NCBI RefSeq assembly: GCF_018332715.1
Contig: NZ_BOQP01000006.1
Location: 186,001 to 250,000, forward strand
DNA from: Winogradskya consettensis
Lineage (GTDB): Bacteria; Actinomycetota; Actinomycetes; Mycobacteriales; Micromonosporaceae
Direction of reading: 5' to 3'
Length of the DNA: 64,000 nucleotides
The notes under the pieces were generated by a model. It did no database searches. It saw only the letters and a program-made list of their open reading frames with translations, and was not told where the DNA came from. Both the position numbers and the translations under genes were made by a program. Positions 38,923 to 46,896 of the stretch are shown here, piece after piece; position 1 is the first letter of the stretch; each line of letters starts with the position of its first letter.

Positions 38923-39818
38923 TGACCCGCCTGTTGATAACCCGGGGTCTGCCCGCCTCGGGTAAGACCACCTTTGCCCGCAAGCTGCAACCGAACGTCG
39001 TCCGGGTCAACCGCGACGACCTGCGCCGGATGCTGCACGGGCAGCGCCTCTTCACCCAGTGGGCCGAGGGGCAGGTCACGCACGCCCAGCGGGCCGCCGT
39101 CGAGGCCCTGCTGCGCGCACACGCCGATGTCATCGTCGACGACACCAACCTGCGGGGCAAGACCGTCCGCGAGTGGGCCGAGCTGGCCGCCCGGTTCCAC
39201 GCGACGTTCGAGGTGCACGACTTCACCGACGTGCCGGTGGAGGAATGCATCCGTCGTGACGCGGACCGCCCGGCGGACGAGAAGGTCGGCGAGGAGCCGA
39301 TCCGGCGCATGCACGAGCGGTATCTGAAGGGTAAGAACCTTCCGCTGCCGATCCCGTTCGTGGATCCGGGCGGCCCGGGGCTGGTGTACGAGCCGGACCC
39401 GGAGCTGCCCGCGGTGGTGCTCGTCGACATCGACGGGACGGTCGCGCTGATGAGCGGCCGGAGCCCGTTCGACTGGTCCCGGGTCGGTGAGGACGCGCCG
39501 AACCCGGCGGTGATCGCGGCGGTCCGGGCGATGCACGCCGCCGGGAACGCGATCGTGTTCTGCTCGGGACGTGACGAGGTCTGCCGCGAAGAAACGCGGG
39601 CCTGGCTGGACCTTTACGTGGATGTGCCGTACGAAGGACTATTCATGCGTCCGGCCGGTGACAGCCGTAAGGATGCGATCGTCAAGCGGGAGATCTTCGA
39701 CCAGGAGATCAGCCCGCGCTGGCGGGTGGTCGGCGTGTTCGACGACCGTCAGCAGGTGGTGCGCATGTGGCGCGGTCTCGGGCTGACCGTGTTCCAGGTG
39801 GCTGAGGGAGACTTTTAA
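38922..39818 (+). CDS. T4 Pnkp-like polynucleotide kinase/3'-phosphatase
   Basis: End-healing enzyme: phosphorylates 5'-OH and removes 3'-phosphate or 2',3'-cyclic phosphate from RNA ends before ligation. The 298-residue protein follows T4 Pnkp (301) in layout. The N-terminal kinase has P-loop GLPASGKTT (residues 9-17) and the NRDD motif near residue 31. The C-terminal phosphatase of the HAD fold has DIDGT with nucleophile Asp169 and Asp171, GRSPFDW and a C-terminal FDDR acid motif. It overlaps the ligase before it and ends directly at the ATG of the second ligase, so the three are co-translated. Confidence 0.95.
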   Translation: MTRLLITRGLPASGKTTFARKLQPNVVRVNRDDLRRMLHGQRLFTQWAEGQVTHAQRAAVEALLRAHADVIVDDTNLRGKTVREWAELAARFHATFEVHDFTDVPVEECIRRDADRPADEKVGEEPIRRMHERYLKGKNLPLPIPFVDPGGPGLVYEPDPELPAVVLVDIDGTVALMSGRSPFDWSRVGEDAPNPAVIAAVRAMHAAGNAIVFCSGRDEVCREETRAWLDLYVDVPYEGLFMRPAGDSRKDAIVKREIFDQEISPRWRVVGVFDDRQQVVRMWRGLGLTVFQVAEGDF

Positions 39819-40451
39819 ATGAGCGGGCAGGTGGGCAAGTACCCGCGTACTTTCCATCTGCCCGATTCCCCGGGTGCCACGAACGACGACCGGATCCAGC
39901 ACGACCTGTCCTGGTTGGACGGGGAACTGGTGGTGACGGAGAAGCTCGACGGCGGCAACCTGACCTTCACCCGGGACACGATGTACGCCCGCTCCCTCGA
40001 CTCCGGCACGCAGCCATGGGACGTTCCCGCGAAGGCGTTGTGGGCGATGACGGCGTATCGGATACCCGACGACTGGCGGGTCTGCGGGGAGTCGATGTGG
40101 GCCCGGCGCAGCATCGCGTACACAGAGCTGCCCGGGGTCTTCATGGTCTTCGGCATCTGGGACGAGACGAACACGCTGCTCGGCTGGGACGACACGGTGG
40201 ACTGGGCGACCCGGCTGGAGCTCCCGGTGGTGCCGGTCCTCTACCGCGGGCTCAGCCTGAGCGAGGCCCGCGCGGCCTGGGCGCTGCGGTGCGACCCCGG
40301 GGAATCCGAGGGCTTCGTGGTCCGTAGCGCGGGGCGGATTCCCGCCGACGAGTTCACCCTCAAGCTCCTCAAGTGGGTACGCCCGGAGCACGTGCGTACC
40401 GAAGCCTCCTGGCGCCACCGCGACGACTTCGCCGTCAATGGTTTCGCATAG
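39819..40451 (+). CDS. Short Rnl2-like RNA ligase
   Basis: A second ATP-dependent RNA ligase of another subfamily. The 210-residue protein holds only the nucleotidyltransferase core: motif I TEKLDGGN with Lys42, motif III GESMWARRSIAY, motif IV SEGFVVR and motif V KLLKWVRP. The C-terminal domain of T4 Rnl2 (334 residues) is missing, so it is a minimal ligase of the kind known from some bacteria. Starts directly after the kinase stop and overlaps the 3' end of the convergent NO synthase by 17 nt. Whether it seals nicks, or broken tRNA or other RNA, is unknown. Confidence 0.9.
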   Translation: MSGQVGKYPRTFHLPDSPGATNDDRIQHDLSWLDGELVVTEKLDGGNLTFTRDTMYARSLDSGTQPWDVPAKALWAMTAYRIPDDWRVCGESMWARRSIAYTELPGVFMVFGIWDETNTLLGWDDTVDWATRLELPVVPVLYRGLSLSEARAAWALRCDPGESEGFVVRSAGRIPADEFTLKLLKWVRPEHVRTEASWRHRDDFAVNGFA

Positions 40452-41592
40452 GGCAGCGGGTATCCTCAGCCGGATAGAAGTTGGGTCGTAGGTCCAGCTC
40501 CTCGTAGTAGCGATGGAACACCGGCGTGAGCCCGCCCGAGATCGGCGGCACGATCCACGTCCAGTCGGCCGGCACCGGGCGGCCCGCCTTCTCCTCGTTG
40601 CGCAGGTGTGTGATGAACCGCCGCGACTCGGTGTGATGGTCGGTGATCTTGACCCCGGCCCGTTCGTACGACCAGAGGACAGCCCGGTTCAGCTCGACCA
40701 GCGCGCTGTCCCGCCACAGCGACGATTCCCGGCTGGTGTCCAGGCCCAGCCGCTGCGCGACCAGCGGCAGCATGTCGTAGCGGTCCGGGTCGGCCAGGTT
40801 CCGGGCACCGATCTCCGCACCGAGGTACCAGCCGTTGAAGGGCGCGAGGGGATAGTTCACGCCGCCGATCGTCAGGCGCATGTTCGAGATGACGGGTACG
40901 GCGTGCCAGCGCAGCCCCAGCTCGGCGAACCAGCCGTGTTCGGGGTGGGTCAGGGGCACCTCGAGGACGGCGCGTTCGGGGAGGTCGTAGAGGCGTACGG
41001 GCTGACCCGGGACGTCGATGGCGAGCGGGAGGATGTCGAACGCCTCGCCCTTGCCCCGCCACCCGAGCCGCCGCACTGCCTCGGTGAACGCGATCTGGGC
41101 CGGGTCGCCCACGTGGCCGCCGTTCTCGTTGCGGTAGCCGGCGTAACGGATCAGCTGGTCGTTGTGGACGCGGGCGTGCGGCCGGCCAGGCTGAGCGGGC
41201 GCGAAGATGCTGATCACCGGCCGGATCCGGCCCTGCTCCCGGCCACCCCCGGCGGTCTGCAGGTGGTGCACCAGCAACTGGAAGATCTCATCGGCGGTAC
41301 GCGCGCGGCGCCGGTCGAGCACCTGCAGGCTGCGCCAGTAGAGCCGCCCGATGCACCGGCTCGAGTTGCGCCACGCCATCCGCGCGCCGTGGCTGAGCTC
41401 CTCGGTGGTGTGCACATAGCCGCCGGTCGCCGCGATCTGCGCCCGCACGATGGCCAGCCGGGGCTCGACCGGTCCGAGGCGGGGATTCTCGACGTAGCAG
41501 CGGCGCAGGAAGTCCTCGGCCTCGCCCGGGTCGACCGGTGCCTCCGGGTCCCATGGCTCGGCCGGATGGTCCCGGTAACCAGGCACGATCAT
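40435..41592 (-). CDS. nos: Bacterial nitric oxide synthase oxygenase
   Basis: Makes NO from L-arginine using heme, a pterin-type cofactor and electrons from separate reductases. The 385-residue protein is only the oxygenase domain. The heme-ligand Cys80 lies in WRNSSRCIGRLYW, the substrate/pterin region is NMRLTIGGVNYPLAPFNGWY, and the C-terminal WTWIVPPISGG follows. The ATG at 41592 was chosen because GGGGAGG stands before it; a longer frame runs upstream without family similarity. It is a separate gene, following the rho terminator. In bacteria the NO can serve oxidative-stress defence or secondary metabolism. Confidence 0.95.
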   Translation of the reverse strand: MIVPGYRDHPAEPWDPEAPVDPGEAEDFLRRCYVENPRLGPVEPRLAIVRAQIAATGGYVHTTEELSHGARMAWRNSSRCIGRLYWRSLQVLDRRRARTADEIFQLLVHHLQTAGGGREQGRIRPVISIFAPAQPGRPHARVHNDQLIRYAGYRNENGGHVGDPAQIAFTEAVRRLGWRGKGEAFDILPLAIDVPGQPVRLYDLPERAVLEVPLTHPEHGWFAELGLRWHAVPVISNMRLTIGGVNYPLAPFNGWYLGAEIGARNLADPDRYDMLPLVAQRLGLDTSRESSLWRDSALVELNRAVLWSYERAGVKITDHHTESRRFITHLRNEEKAGRPVPADWTWIVPPISGGLTPVFHRYYEELDLRPNFYPAEDTRCPMRNH

Positions 41593-41674
41593 CGAGCGTC
41601 CTCCCCAGGTCGCGACGTGCTGGGAAGGTTCGCATGACCCCTTCTGGGTCGGAACGCACCTGATGTGCGACAAA

Positions 41675-41708
41675 GGGACGGTCACCTTGTCGGTGACCGT
41701 CCCTTTTT
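41675..41708 (-). terminator. Rho-gene terminator
   Basis: A perfect 12-bp stem GGGACGGTCACC / GGTGACCGTCCC with loop TTGTC, flanked by A and T runs on both sides, so it is a canonical intrinsic terminator and could act in both directions. It lies 9 nt past the rho stop and separates rho from the NO synthase gene. Confidence 0.92.
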
Positions 41709-41717
41709 GTCTGGTGC

Positions 41718-43907
41718 TTACTCTCCGGGCGTGCTCTTCGCGATCTGCATCAGGAACTCGACGTTCGTGCGGCTCTGCTTGAGCCGGTCGAGCAGCAGGT
41801 CGAGAGCGGCGCCGGACTCGAGTGAGCTCAGCACCTTGCGCAGCTTGTGGATGATCGCCAGCTCTTCCTTGCCGAGCAGGATCTCTTCCTTACGCGTGCC
41901 GGACGGGTGCGTGTCGATGGCCGGGAAGGTACGCCGATCGGCGATCTTCCGGTCCAGCTTCAGCTCCGCGTTACCGGTGCCCTTGAACTCCTCGAAGATG
42001 ACCGTGTCCATCATCGAGCCGGTCTCCACCAGCGCGGTGGCGAGAATGGTGAGCGAGCCACCGTTCTCGATGTTGCGCGCCGCGCCGAGGAACCGCTTCG
42101 GCGGGTAGAGGGCCGTCGAGTCGATACCACCGGACATGATGCGACCGGAGGCGGGCGCCGCCAGGTTGTACGACCGGCCGAGCCGCGTCACCGAGTCGAG
42201 CAGCACGACGACGTCGTGACCGAGCTCGACGAGGCGCTTGGCCCGCTCGATCGCCAGCTCGGCGACCGTGGTGTGGTCCTGCGGCGGACGGTCGAACGTG
42301 GCCGCGATGACCTCGCCCTTCACCGAGCGCTGCATGTCGGTGACCTCTTCGGGCCGCTCGTCGACCAGCACGACCATCAGGTGGCACTCGGGGTTGTTGT
42401 GGGTGATCGCGTTGGCGATCGCCTGCAACACCATCGTCTTGCCGGCCTTCGGCGGCGAGACGATCAGGGCGCGCTGGCCCTTGCCGATCGGCATCACCAG
42501 GTCGATGACGCGCGTGGTCAGGATGTGCGGCTCCGTCTCCAGCCGCAGACGCTCCTGCGGGTAGAGCGGGGTCAGCTTGTAGAACTCGGGACGCCGGCGG
42601 GCTTCCTCGGGCTCCATGCCGTTGATCGTGTCGAGCCGCACGAGCGGGTTGTACTTGTCGCGACGCTGGTCGCTGTTGCTCTCCCGCGGGGCGGCCCGGA
42701 CGGCACCGGTGACCGCGTCACCGCGGCGCAGCCCGTGCTTCTTGACCTGCGACATCGACACGTAGACGTCGTTCGGGCCGGACAGGTAACCGGTCGTGCG
42801 GACGAACGCGTAGTTGTCGAGGACGTCCAGGATGCCGGCCACCGGAACCAGGACGTCGTCCTCGTTCACGTGCGGCTCGCGGGTCTCCCGGCCGCCACCG
42901 TCACGGCCACCACTGTCACGGCCACCGGTGATGGGGCCGCTCTCGGTGCCGTCGCGGTCCCGGCCGCGACGACGGTCGCGGAAACGACTGCGCCGGCTGC
43001 GCCGACCGCCTTCGCCGCCATCGTTGTCGTCGTCGTCCTGGACCTCGTTGCGCGGGCCACGATCGTTGCGTTCGACGTTGCGGTCGCCCCGATCGTTGCG
43101 GTCGTTGCGCTCGCCGCGATCGTTTCCGCGGTCGTTCCCGCCGTCGGGACGCTGCTGGTTGCGCTGACGATCGCGGTTGCGGTCGCCGCGCTCCGGCCGG
43201 TCGCCGCGCTCGGGACGCTCCGGCCGCTCAGCGGTCTCGGTGCCCTCGGTGCGGGTCTCGGCACGGTTGTTGTCCGTGCGGGTGTCGCTCTGCTCACGCG
43301 GCTCGCGGTCGGCCCGCTCCTGGCGCTCCCGACGGCTGCTGCGACGGCCCTGCTCGGGCTGCTCAGCGGCGGCGGTCGCGGCAGGCTGCGCCGGGGCCTC
43401 GGCCTGAGCCGGAGCGGCCTGCGCGGTCTCCACAACCGGGGCAGCCTGAACCGGGGCGGCCTGGACCGGGGCGGCCTGGACCGGAGCGGCCTGGACCGGC
43501 GCGGCCTCGGCTACCGGGGCTTTCGCAGCGACCGGGGCAGCCTGAACCGGGGCGGCCTGGGCGACCGGAGCCTGGACAACCGGGGCCTGGGCAACCGGAG
43601 CAACCTCGGAAACCGGGGCAGCGGCGGCGGACGACGAACCGTTGGTCCGGCGCGACCGCGGGGTGCTCTCGGGAGCGGCGGACGAGGAGCCGCCGTTCTG
43701 ACGCTCCGAGATGGCAGTGATCAGCTCACCCTTGCGCATCCGGGCAGTGCCGGAGATGCCGAGGGAAGCGGCGAGACTCTGCAGCTCGGGCAGCAACATC
43801 GCGGACAGCCCCGTGCCGCCGCGGCGGCGCTTGGTGACTGCCGCGGTGGTGGCGCCGTCGTCAGCGACGTCAGAAACACCCGACGTCACGTCGGTGGTGT
43901 CGCTCAA
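41718..43907 (-). CDS. rho: Transcription termination factor Rho with a long N-terminal insertion
   Basis: RNA-dependent ATPase/helicase that ends transcription. At 729 residues it is much longer than E. coli Rho (419). The N-terminal helix bundle is followed by an about 250-residue low-complexity region: first Ala/Pro/Val/Gln repeats, then an Arg/Asp/Asn/Gly-rich segment. The core carries the RNA-binding fold (GYLSGPNDVYVS), Walker A PPKAGKT, Walker B VVVLLDS and the Q-loop/R-loop regions. Actinobacterial Rho proteins typically carry such insertions that add RNA affinity. The start is TTG after GGAAGGA. Ends at a strong terminator. Confidence 0.97.
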   Translation of the reverse strand: MSDTTDVTSGVSDVADDGATTAAVTKRRRGGTGLSAMLLPELQSLAASLGISGTARMRKGELITAISERQNGGSSSAAPESTPRSRRTNGSSSAAAAPVSEVAPVAQAPVVQAPVAQAAPVQAAPVAAKAPVAEAAPVQAAPVQAAPVQAAPVQAAPVVETAQAAPAQAEAPAQPAATAAAEQPEQGRRSSRRERQERADREPREQSDTRTDNNRAETRTEGTETAERPERPERGDRPERGDRNRDRQRNQQRPDGGNDRGNDRGERNDRNDRGDRNVERNDRGPRNEVQDDDDNDGGEGGRRSRRSRFRDRRRGRDRDGTESGPITGGRDSGGRDGGGRETREPHVNEDDVLVPVAGILDVLDNYAFVRTTGYLSGPNDVYVSMSQVKKHGLRRGDAVTGAVRAAPRESNSDQRRDKYNPLVRLDTINGMEPEEARRRPEFYKLTPLYPQERLRLETEPHILTTRVIDLVMPIGKGQRALIVSPPKAGKTMVLQAIANAITHNNPECHLMVVLVDERPEEVTDMQRSVKGEVIAATFDRPPQDHTTVAELAIERAKRLVELGHDVVVLLDSVTRLGRSYNLAAPASGRIMSGGIDSTALYPPKRFLGAARNIENGGSLTILATALVETGSMMDTVIFEEFKGTGNAELKLDRKIADRRTFPAIDTHPSGTRKEEILLGKEELAIIHKLRKVLSSLESGAALDLLLDRLKQSRTNVEFLMQIAKSTPGE
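43435..43509. repeat. 15-bp tandem repeats inside rho
   Basis: Five adjacent units of the pattern ACCGGGGCGGCCTGG, with one or two changes in three of them, encode APVQA pentapeptides of the Rho insertion. Further degenerate units surround the array between 43410 and 43620. The array can change length by slippage, so the size of the Rho tail may vary among strains. Confidence 0.85.
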
Positions 43908-44190
43908 TGGATTCCTTCCGTCGAAAAAACCAAGATCACCCGGGTCTGCAGCAACCTGGTGGCCGGGTGCCCTCGGATCCCGCTTCGCACCTGCGGCGCG
44001 GGAGTTTGCAGCACGGCAGCTCGACGGTTTCCCGACCCGTCGGACATTGACGGATAGGTCTCGGCGAGTGCAGCGATCTGGAGACCTGCTGCTCGGCGTG
44101 TGCCTTGATGGGAATGAGACTGCCAGATCGGCAATTGTCTCGGGGGTGCGCGCCGAACCGCTGAGATCGCTTGCTTTGCGGCTGTGCCAG

Positions 44191-44241
44191 GTCTTGAGCT
44201 GTGCTAAGTCTTGAGCGGCGCTAAGACATGAGCGGTACTAC
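44191..44241. repeat. 17-bp direct repeats upstream of rho
   Basis: Three adjacent 17-bp units: GTCTTGAGCTGTGCTAA, GTCTTGAGCGGCGCTAA and the weaker GACATGAGCGGTACTAC. They could bind a regulator or arise by slippage. Confidence 0.7.
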
Positions 44242-44255
44242 GGCATAAGCGTAGT
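44237..44255. promoter_or_regulatory. Inverted repeat upstream of rho
   Basis: ACTACG-GCATAAG-CGTAGT, six-base perfect arms with a 7-base spacer, overlapping the end of the 17-bp repeats. Possible operator in the rho promoter region. Confidence 0.4.
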
Positions 44256-44311
44256 CAACTCTTACGACCTGCGGCAACAGGGTCCCGCTCGGCGTGTTCC
44301 ACCATACTCCC

Positions 44312-45190
44312 TTATGCAAGGGCTCCGTCGACATCCACGCCCAACATCTCTGCGCGCCATTGTTCACCGGGGTGGAAATCCGCAGGTACCGGCCCTAATG
44401 CGAGCACCGTGGGACCCGCTCCGCTGACCACAGCCGGAACCCCGACAGATCGCAGGGCTGCGACCAGCGACGATGTCCCGGGCATCGCCTCGGCCCGGTA
44501 ACCCTGATGCAACCGGTCCTCGGTCGCGGTGAAGAGCAGCTCCGGATCGTGCTGCAGGGCATGCACGAGAAGCGCTGCCCGTCCGGTGTTGAACGCGGCG
44601 TCCGCATGGGGCACGCTGACCGGCAGCGCGGCCCGGGCCGTCGCGGTCAGGCCACGTTCCTGAGGGACAAAAATGGTCGGCCGTACGCCCTGAGCAGTCG
44701 GCAACCGCACCGCCCGCGCCCCACCGGGCTCGGTCCAGGCGATCGTGAACCCGCCGAGCAGGCACGGCGCGACGTTGTCGGGGTGCCCCTCCAGCCGCGC
44801 GGCGATCCGCAGCGCGTCCTCGTCACTGATCTTCGCCTCGGCCAGCCCGCGCGCCAGTTGCACCCCGCCCACGATCGCCGCCGAGGACGAGCCGAGGCCA
44901 CGCGCCTGCGGGATCCGGTTGACACACTCCACCGCGACCCCGGCCGGACGCCCACCCAGCTCGTCGAACGTGGCGAGCATGGCCTTGACGACCAGATGGG
45001 TCTCGTCGGTGGGCAGCTCGGTGGCGCCCTCCCCCGAGATCGCCACGGTGAAACGGTCGCCGGTGACGCGGGCGGACAGATCGTCGTACAGCGTCAGCGC
45101 CAGACCCAGGGTGTCGAAGCCCGGCCCGAGGTTGGCGCTGGTCGCCGGCGTGCGGACAGCAACCGGCTCGGTAACGAAGGACAGGCCCAT
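44312..45190 (-). CDS. thrB: Homoserine kinase
   Basis: Phosphorylates homoserine for threonine synthesis. The 292-residue GHMP kinase has the N-terminal PATSANLGPGFD, the ATP-binding GHMP motif PQARGLGSSSAAI near residue 90, HPDNVAPCLLGG and the C-terminal VSGAGPTVLAL. It lies downstream of thrC in the usual threonine cluster order, but 6.7 kb of exporter and regulator genes separate the two. The ATG at 45190 was chosen from similarity; an ATG three codons upstream is equally possible and neither has a Shine-Dalgarno. Confidence 0.95.
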   Translation of the reverse strand: MGLSFVTEPVAVRTPATSANLGPGFDTLGLALTLYDDLSARVTGDRFTVAISGEGATELPTDETHLVVKAMLATFDELGGRPAGVAVECVNRIPQARGLGSSSAAIVGGVQLARGLAEAKISDEDALRIAARLEGHPDNVAPCLLGGFTIAWTEPGGARAVRLPTAQGVRPTIFVPQERGLTATARAALPVSVPHADAAFNTGRAALLVHALQHDPELLFTATEDRLHQGYRAEAMPGTSSLVAALRSVGVPAVVSGAGPTVLALGPVPADFHPGEQWRAEMLGVDVDGALA

Positions 45191-45245
45191 GGGCCACATG
45201 CTAGGGGGTGATCACGAGCCGCCATCCTCCAGTACGGTCACCGCC

Positions 45246-45608
45246 ATGACCATGTCCTACCTGTTCTCCATCGCCCTCGGGCACCTCCCGATGCTGGCCG
45301 TGCTGGTCGCCGGCTTCGTCCTGATCGGGATGCGCCGGGCCCACCTGAGCCGGCGCAGCGTGCTGATGGGCTACCTCGGATTGGGCGCACTGGTCCTGGC
45401 CGAGGTGCTCAGCGCGCTCTGGAGCGTCGCGCTCCCCCAGATCTACGCGTCGCTCGACTTCACGTCGTCGAGCTTCGGCATGGTCAGCCTGTCGGTGAAC
45501 CTGGTCGCCGCACTGCTGTCGGCGGTCGGCATCGGCCTTCTCATCGCGGCGATCGTGACGCGGACCCACTCTCCCTCGGCAGCACAGCACGCCCCGAACT
45601 ACCAGTGA
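45246..45608 (+). CDS. Small membrane protein, unknown function
   Basis: A 120-residue hydrophobic protein with three transmembrane helices near residues 6-29, 38-62 and 78-102 and a short polar C-terminus. No motif was recognised. Two ATG codons close together (45246 and 45252) could start it. It is divergent from thrB and its TGA is directly followed by the convergent MFS stop, so it has a full transcription unit of its own in a tight gap. It has the look of a real gene (no internal stops in the hydrophobic frame). Confidence 0.6.
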   Translation: MTMSYLFSIALGHLPMLAVLVAGFVLIGMRRAHLSRRSVLMGYLGLGALVLAEVLSALWSVALPQIYASLDFTSSSFGMVSLSVNLVAALLSAVGIGLLIAAIVTRTHSPSAAQHAPNYQ

Positions 45609-46838
45609 TCATTCGGCCGGGGAAGGTTGCCCGGCGACGGAGAGTTTCCGGGTCGCGATCCGCCAGCCGATCGCGTAGGTGACCGTGATCAGGCCGCAGC
45701 CGGCGAGGATGACCCGCTCGTCGACCCGGTCCACGAAGAAGGCGGCGCCCAGCTGGCTGATCGAGATGGCCAGGGTCGCCAGCATCAGATCCGTGGCGAA
45801 GACCCGGCCCCGCAGGTGGTCCGGGACCTCGGCCTGCAGGGCGTAGTTCGACAGGAACCAGTTCGTCCCGCCGGCGAAGTGCGCGACGAAGACGAGCGCT
45901 CCCACCAGCCAGAACCACGGCGCGAGGGCCACACCGACGTAGCCGAGGCCGTAGAGGCCCATCGACAGGGCCAGGCCGGGCAGCAGCCAGTTGCGGTGCC
46001 GCAGGACCGGGCGCATCACGAGCGGGCCGACGAGCGCCCCCGCTCCGCGCAGCGCGAAGAGCAGGCCCGCGCCGAGGGGGCCGACGGCGTACATCCCGGC
46101 CAGGAGCGGGAAGACGGTCAGGACCCCGTTGCCCAGGCCGACCGCCGATTTCACCGTGACCAGGGCGCGCAGCCGGGGCCGGGCGGCGATGTACTGGAAC
46201 GCCTCCAGCAGGGCGTGCCAGGTGCGGACCGGCGCGGCGTCCGGATCGCGCGGGGCCTGCAGCGGCCGGCGGATCGCGACCGTCAGGACGACCGCCGCCA
46301 GCAGGCTCGCCGAGGCCGCCGCGAAGCTGACGTACGGGCCGAACGCGCTGCTCACGATGCCGCCGAGGGAAGCGCCGACGATCGTCATCGTGCCCCAGGC
46401 CGAGCCGGCGATCGAGTTCGCGGCCGCCAGCTCGTCCGGGTCGACGACGTTGGGCAGGGCCGCGGATGCCGCCGGGGAGTAGAAGGCCTTCGCCACGGCG
46501 ATCGCGCCGATGGCCACCAGCGCGAGGGGTGCTGTCGCGGTTGTGCGTACCAGGAAGAGCAGGGTGGTCGCGAGCAGCGCGACCACATTCGCCGCGATCA
46601 GGATCTTTCGGCGGTCCACCCGGTCGGCGATCGTGCCGGTGTAGGGCAGCAGCAGGGCGTTGATGCCGGTGTCCACGGCCAGGACCAGCGCGCCCCAGAC
46701 GCCGCTGCCGGTGAGCTCGGGAAGCAGGACGAGCAGCGGCACCATGACGAACCAGTCCGAGCCGAAGACGACCAGTTCGGCCACGAAGAGTCTGCGGAAG
46801 TCACGGTTACCGGTAAGGACCGAAAGCGGGGTGGGCAC
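45609..46838 (-). CDS. MFS exporter
   Basis: A 409-residue major facilitator with 12 hydrophobic segments. The loop-2 signature TIADRVDRRKIL near residue 73 is clear and the layout (FRRLFVAELVVFGSDWFVMV start) matches the enterobactin-exporter-like MFS_3 group, which export siderophores or drugs. The GTG at 46838 lies about 12 nt past the hairpin that ends the RND gene, so it may be transcribed from a promoter inside that hairpin and be leaderless. Substrate unknown. Confidence 0.88.
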   Translation of the reverse strand: MPTPLSVLTGNRDFRRLFVAELVVFGSDWFVMVPLLVLLPELTGSGVWGALVLAVDTGINALLLPYTGTIADRVDRRKILIAANVVALLATTLLFLVRTTATAPLALVAIGAIAVAKAFYSPAASAALPNVVDPDELAAANSIAGSAWGTMTIVGASLGGIVSSAFGPYVSFAAASASLLAAVVLTVAIRRPLQAPRDPDAAPVRTWHALLEAFQYIAARPRLRALVTVKSAVGLGNGVLTVFPLLAGMYAVGPLGAGLLFALRGAGALVGPLVMRPVLRHRNWLLPGLALSMGLYGLGYVGVALAPWFWLVGALVFVAHFAGGTNWFLSNYALQAEVPDHLRGRVFATDLMLATLAISISQLGAAFFVDRVDERVILAGCGLITVTYAIGWRIATRKLSVAGQPSPAE

Positions 46839-46850
46839 GTACGCAAACAG

Positions 46851-46885
46851 TACCGGCCGCCCCGCTGAGTGCGGGACGGCCGGTA
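46851..46885 (-). terminator. Terminator of the RND exporter gene
   Basis: Long nested inverted repeat: TACCGGCCG / CGGCCGGTA outside, CCCGC-TGAGT-GCGGG inside, with AACAG/CTGTT extending it by a further five pairs. Very stable, no T run. It starts about 12 nt past the RND stop and ends 12 nt before the MFS start. Confidence 0.75.
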
Positions 46886-46896
46886 GCTGTTCACGA

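Larger units (their letters stand above)
43908..44311 (-). promoter_or_regulatory. rho leader and promoter region
   Basis: 404 bases without a convincing gene between thrB and rho. It holds a three-unit 17-bp direct repeat (44191-44241) and an inverted repeat (44237-44255). A minus-strand frame from 44134 ends in TTGA overlapping the rho TTG start, but its composition is not protein-like. The length fits a long leader of the kind used for Rho autoregulation. A TTGACT element lies at 44252-44257 on the minus strand, without a clear matching -10. Confidence 0.4.

Noticed and set aside
43410..43620. Repeats in rho as a CRISPR array
   Set aside because: Units are 15 bp, contiguous, in frame and code for APVQA repeats; there are no spacers and no cas genes.
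43904..44134. 76-residue ORF ending in TTGA at the rho start
   Set aside because: The overlap is attractive as a leader, but the residues look random, there is no Shine-Dalgarno and no known rho leader peptide of this kind, so it was not listed as a gene.
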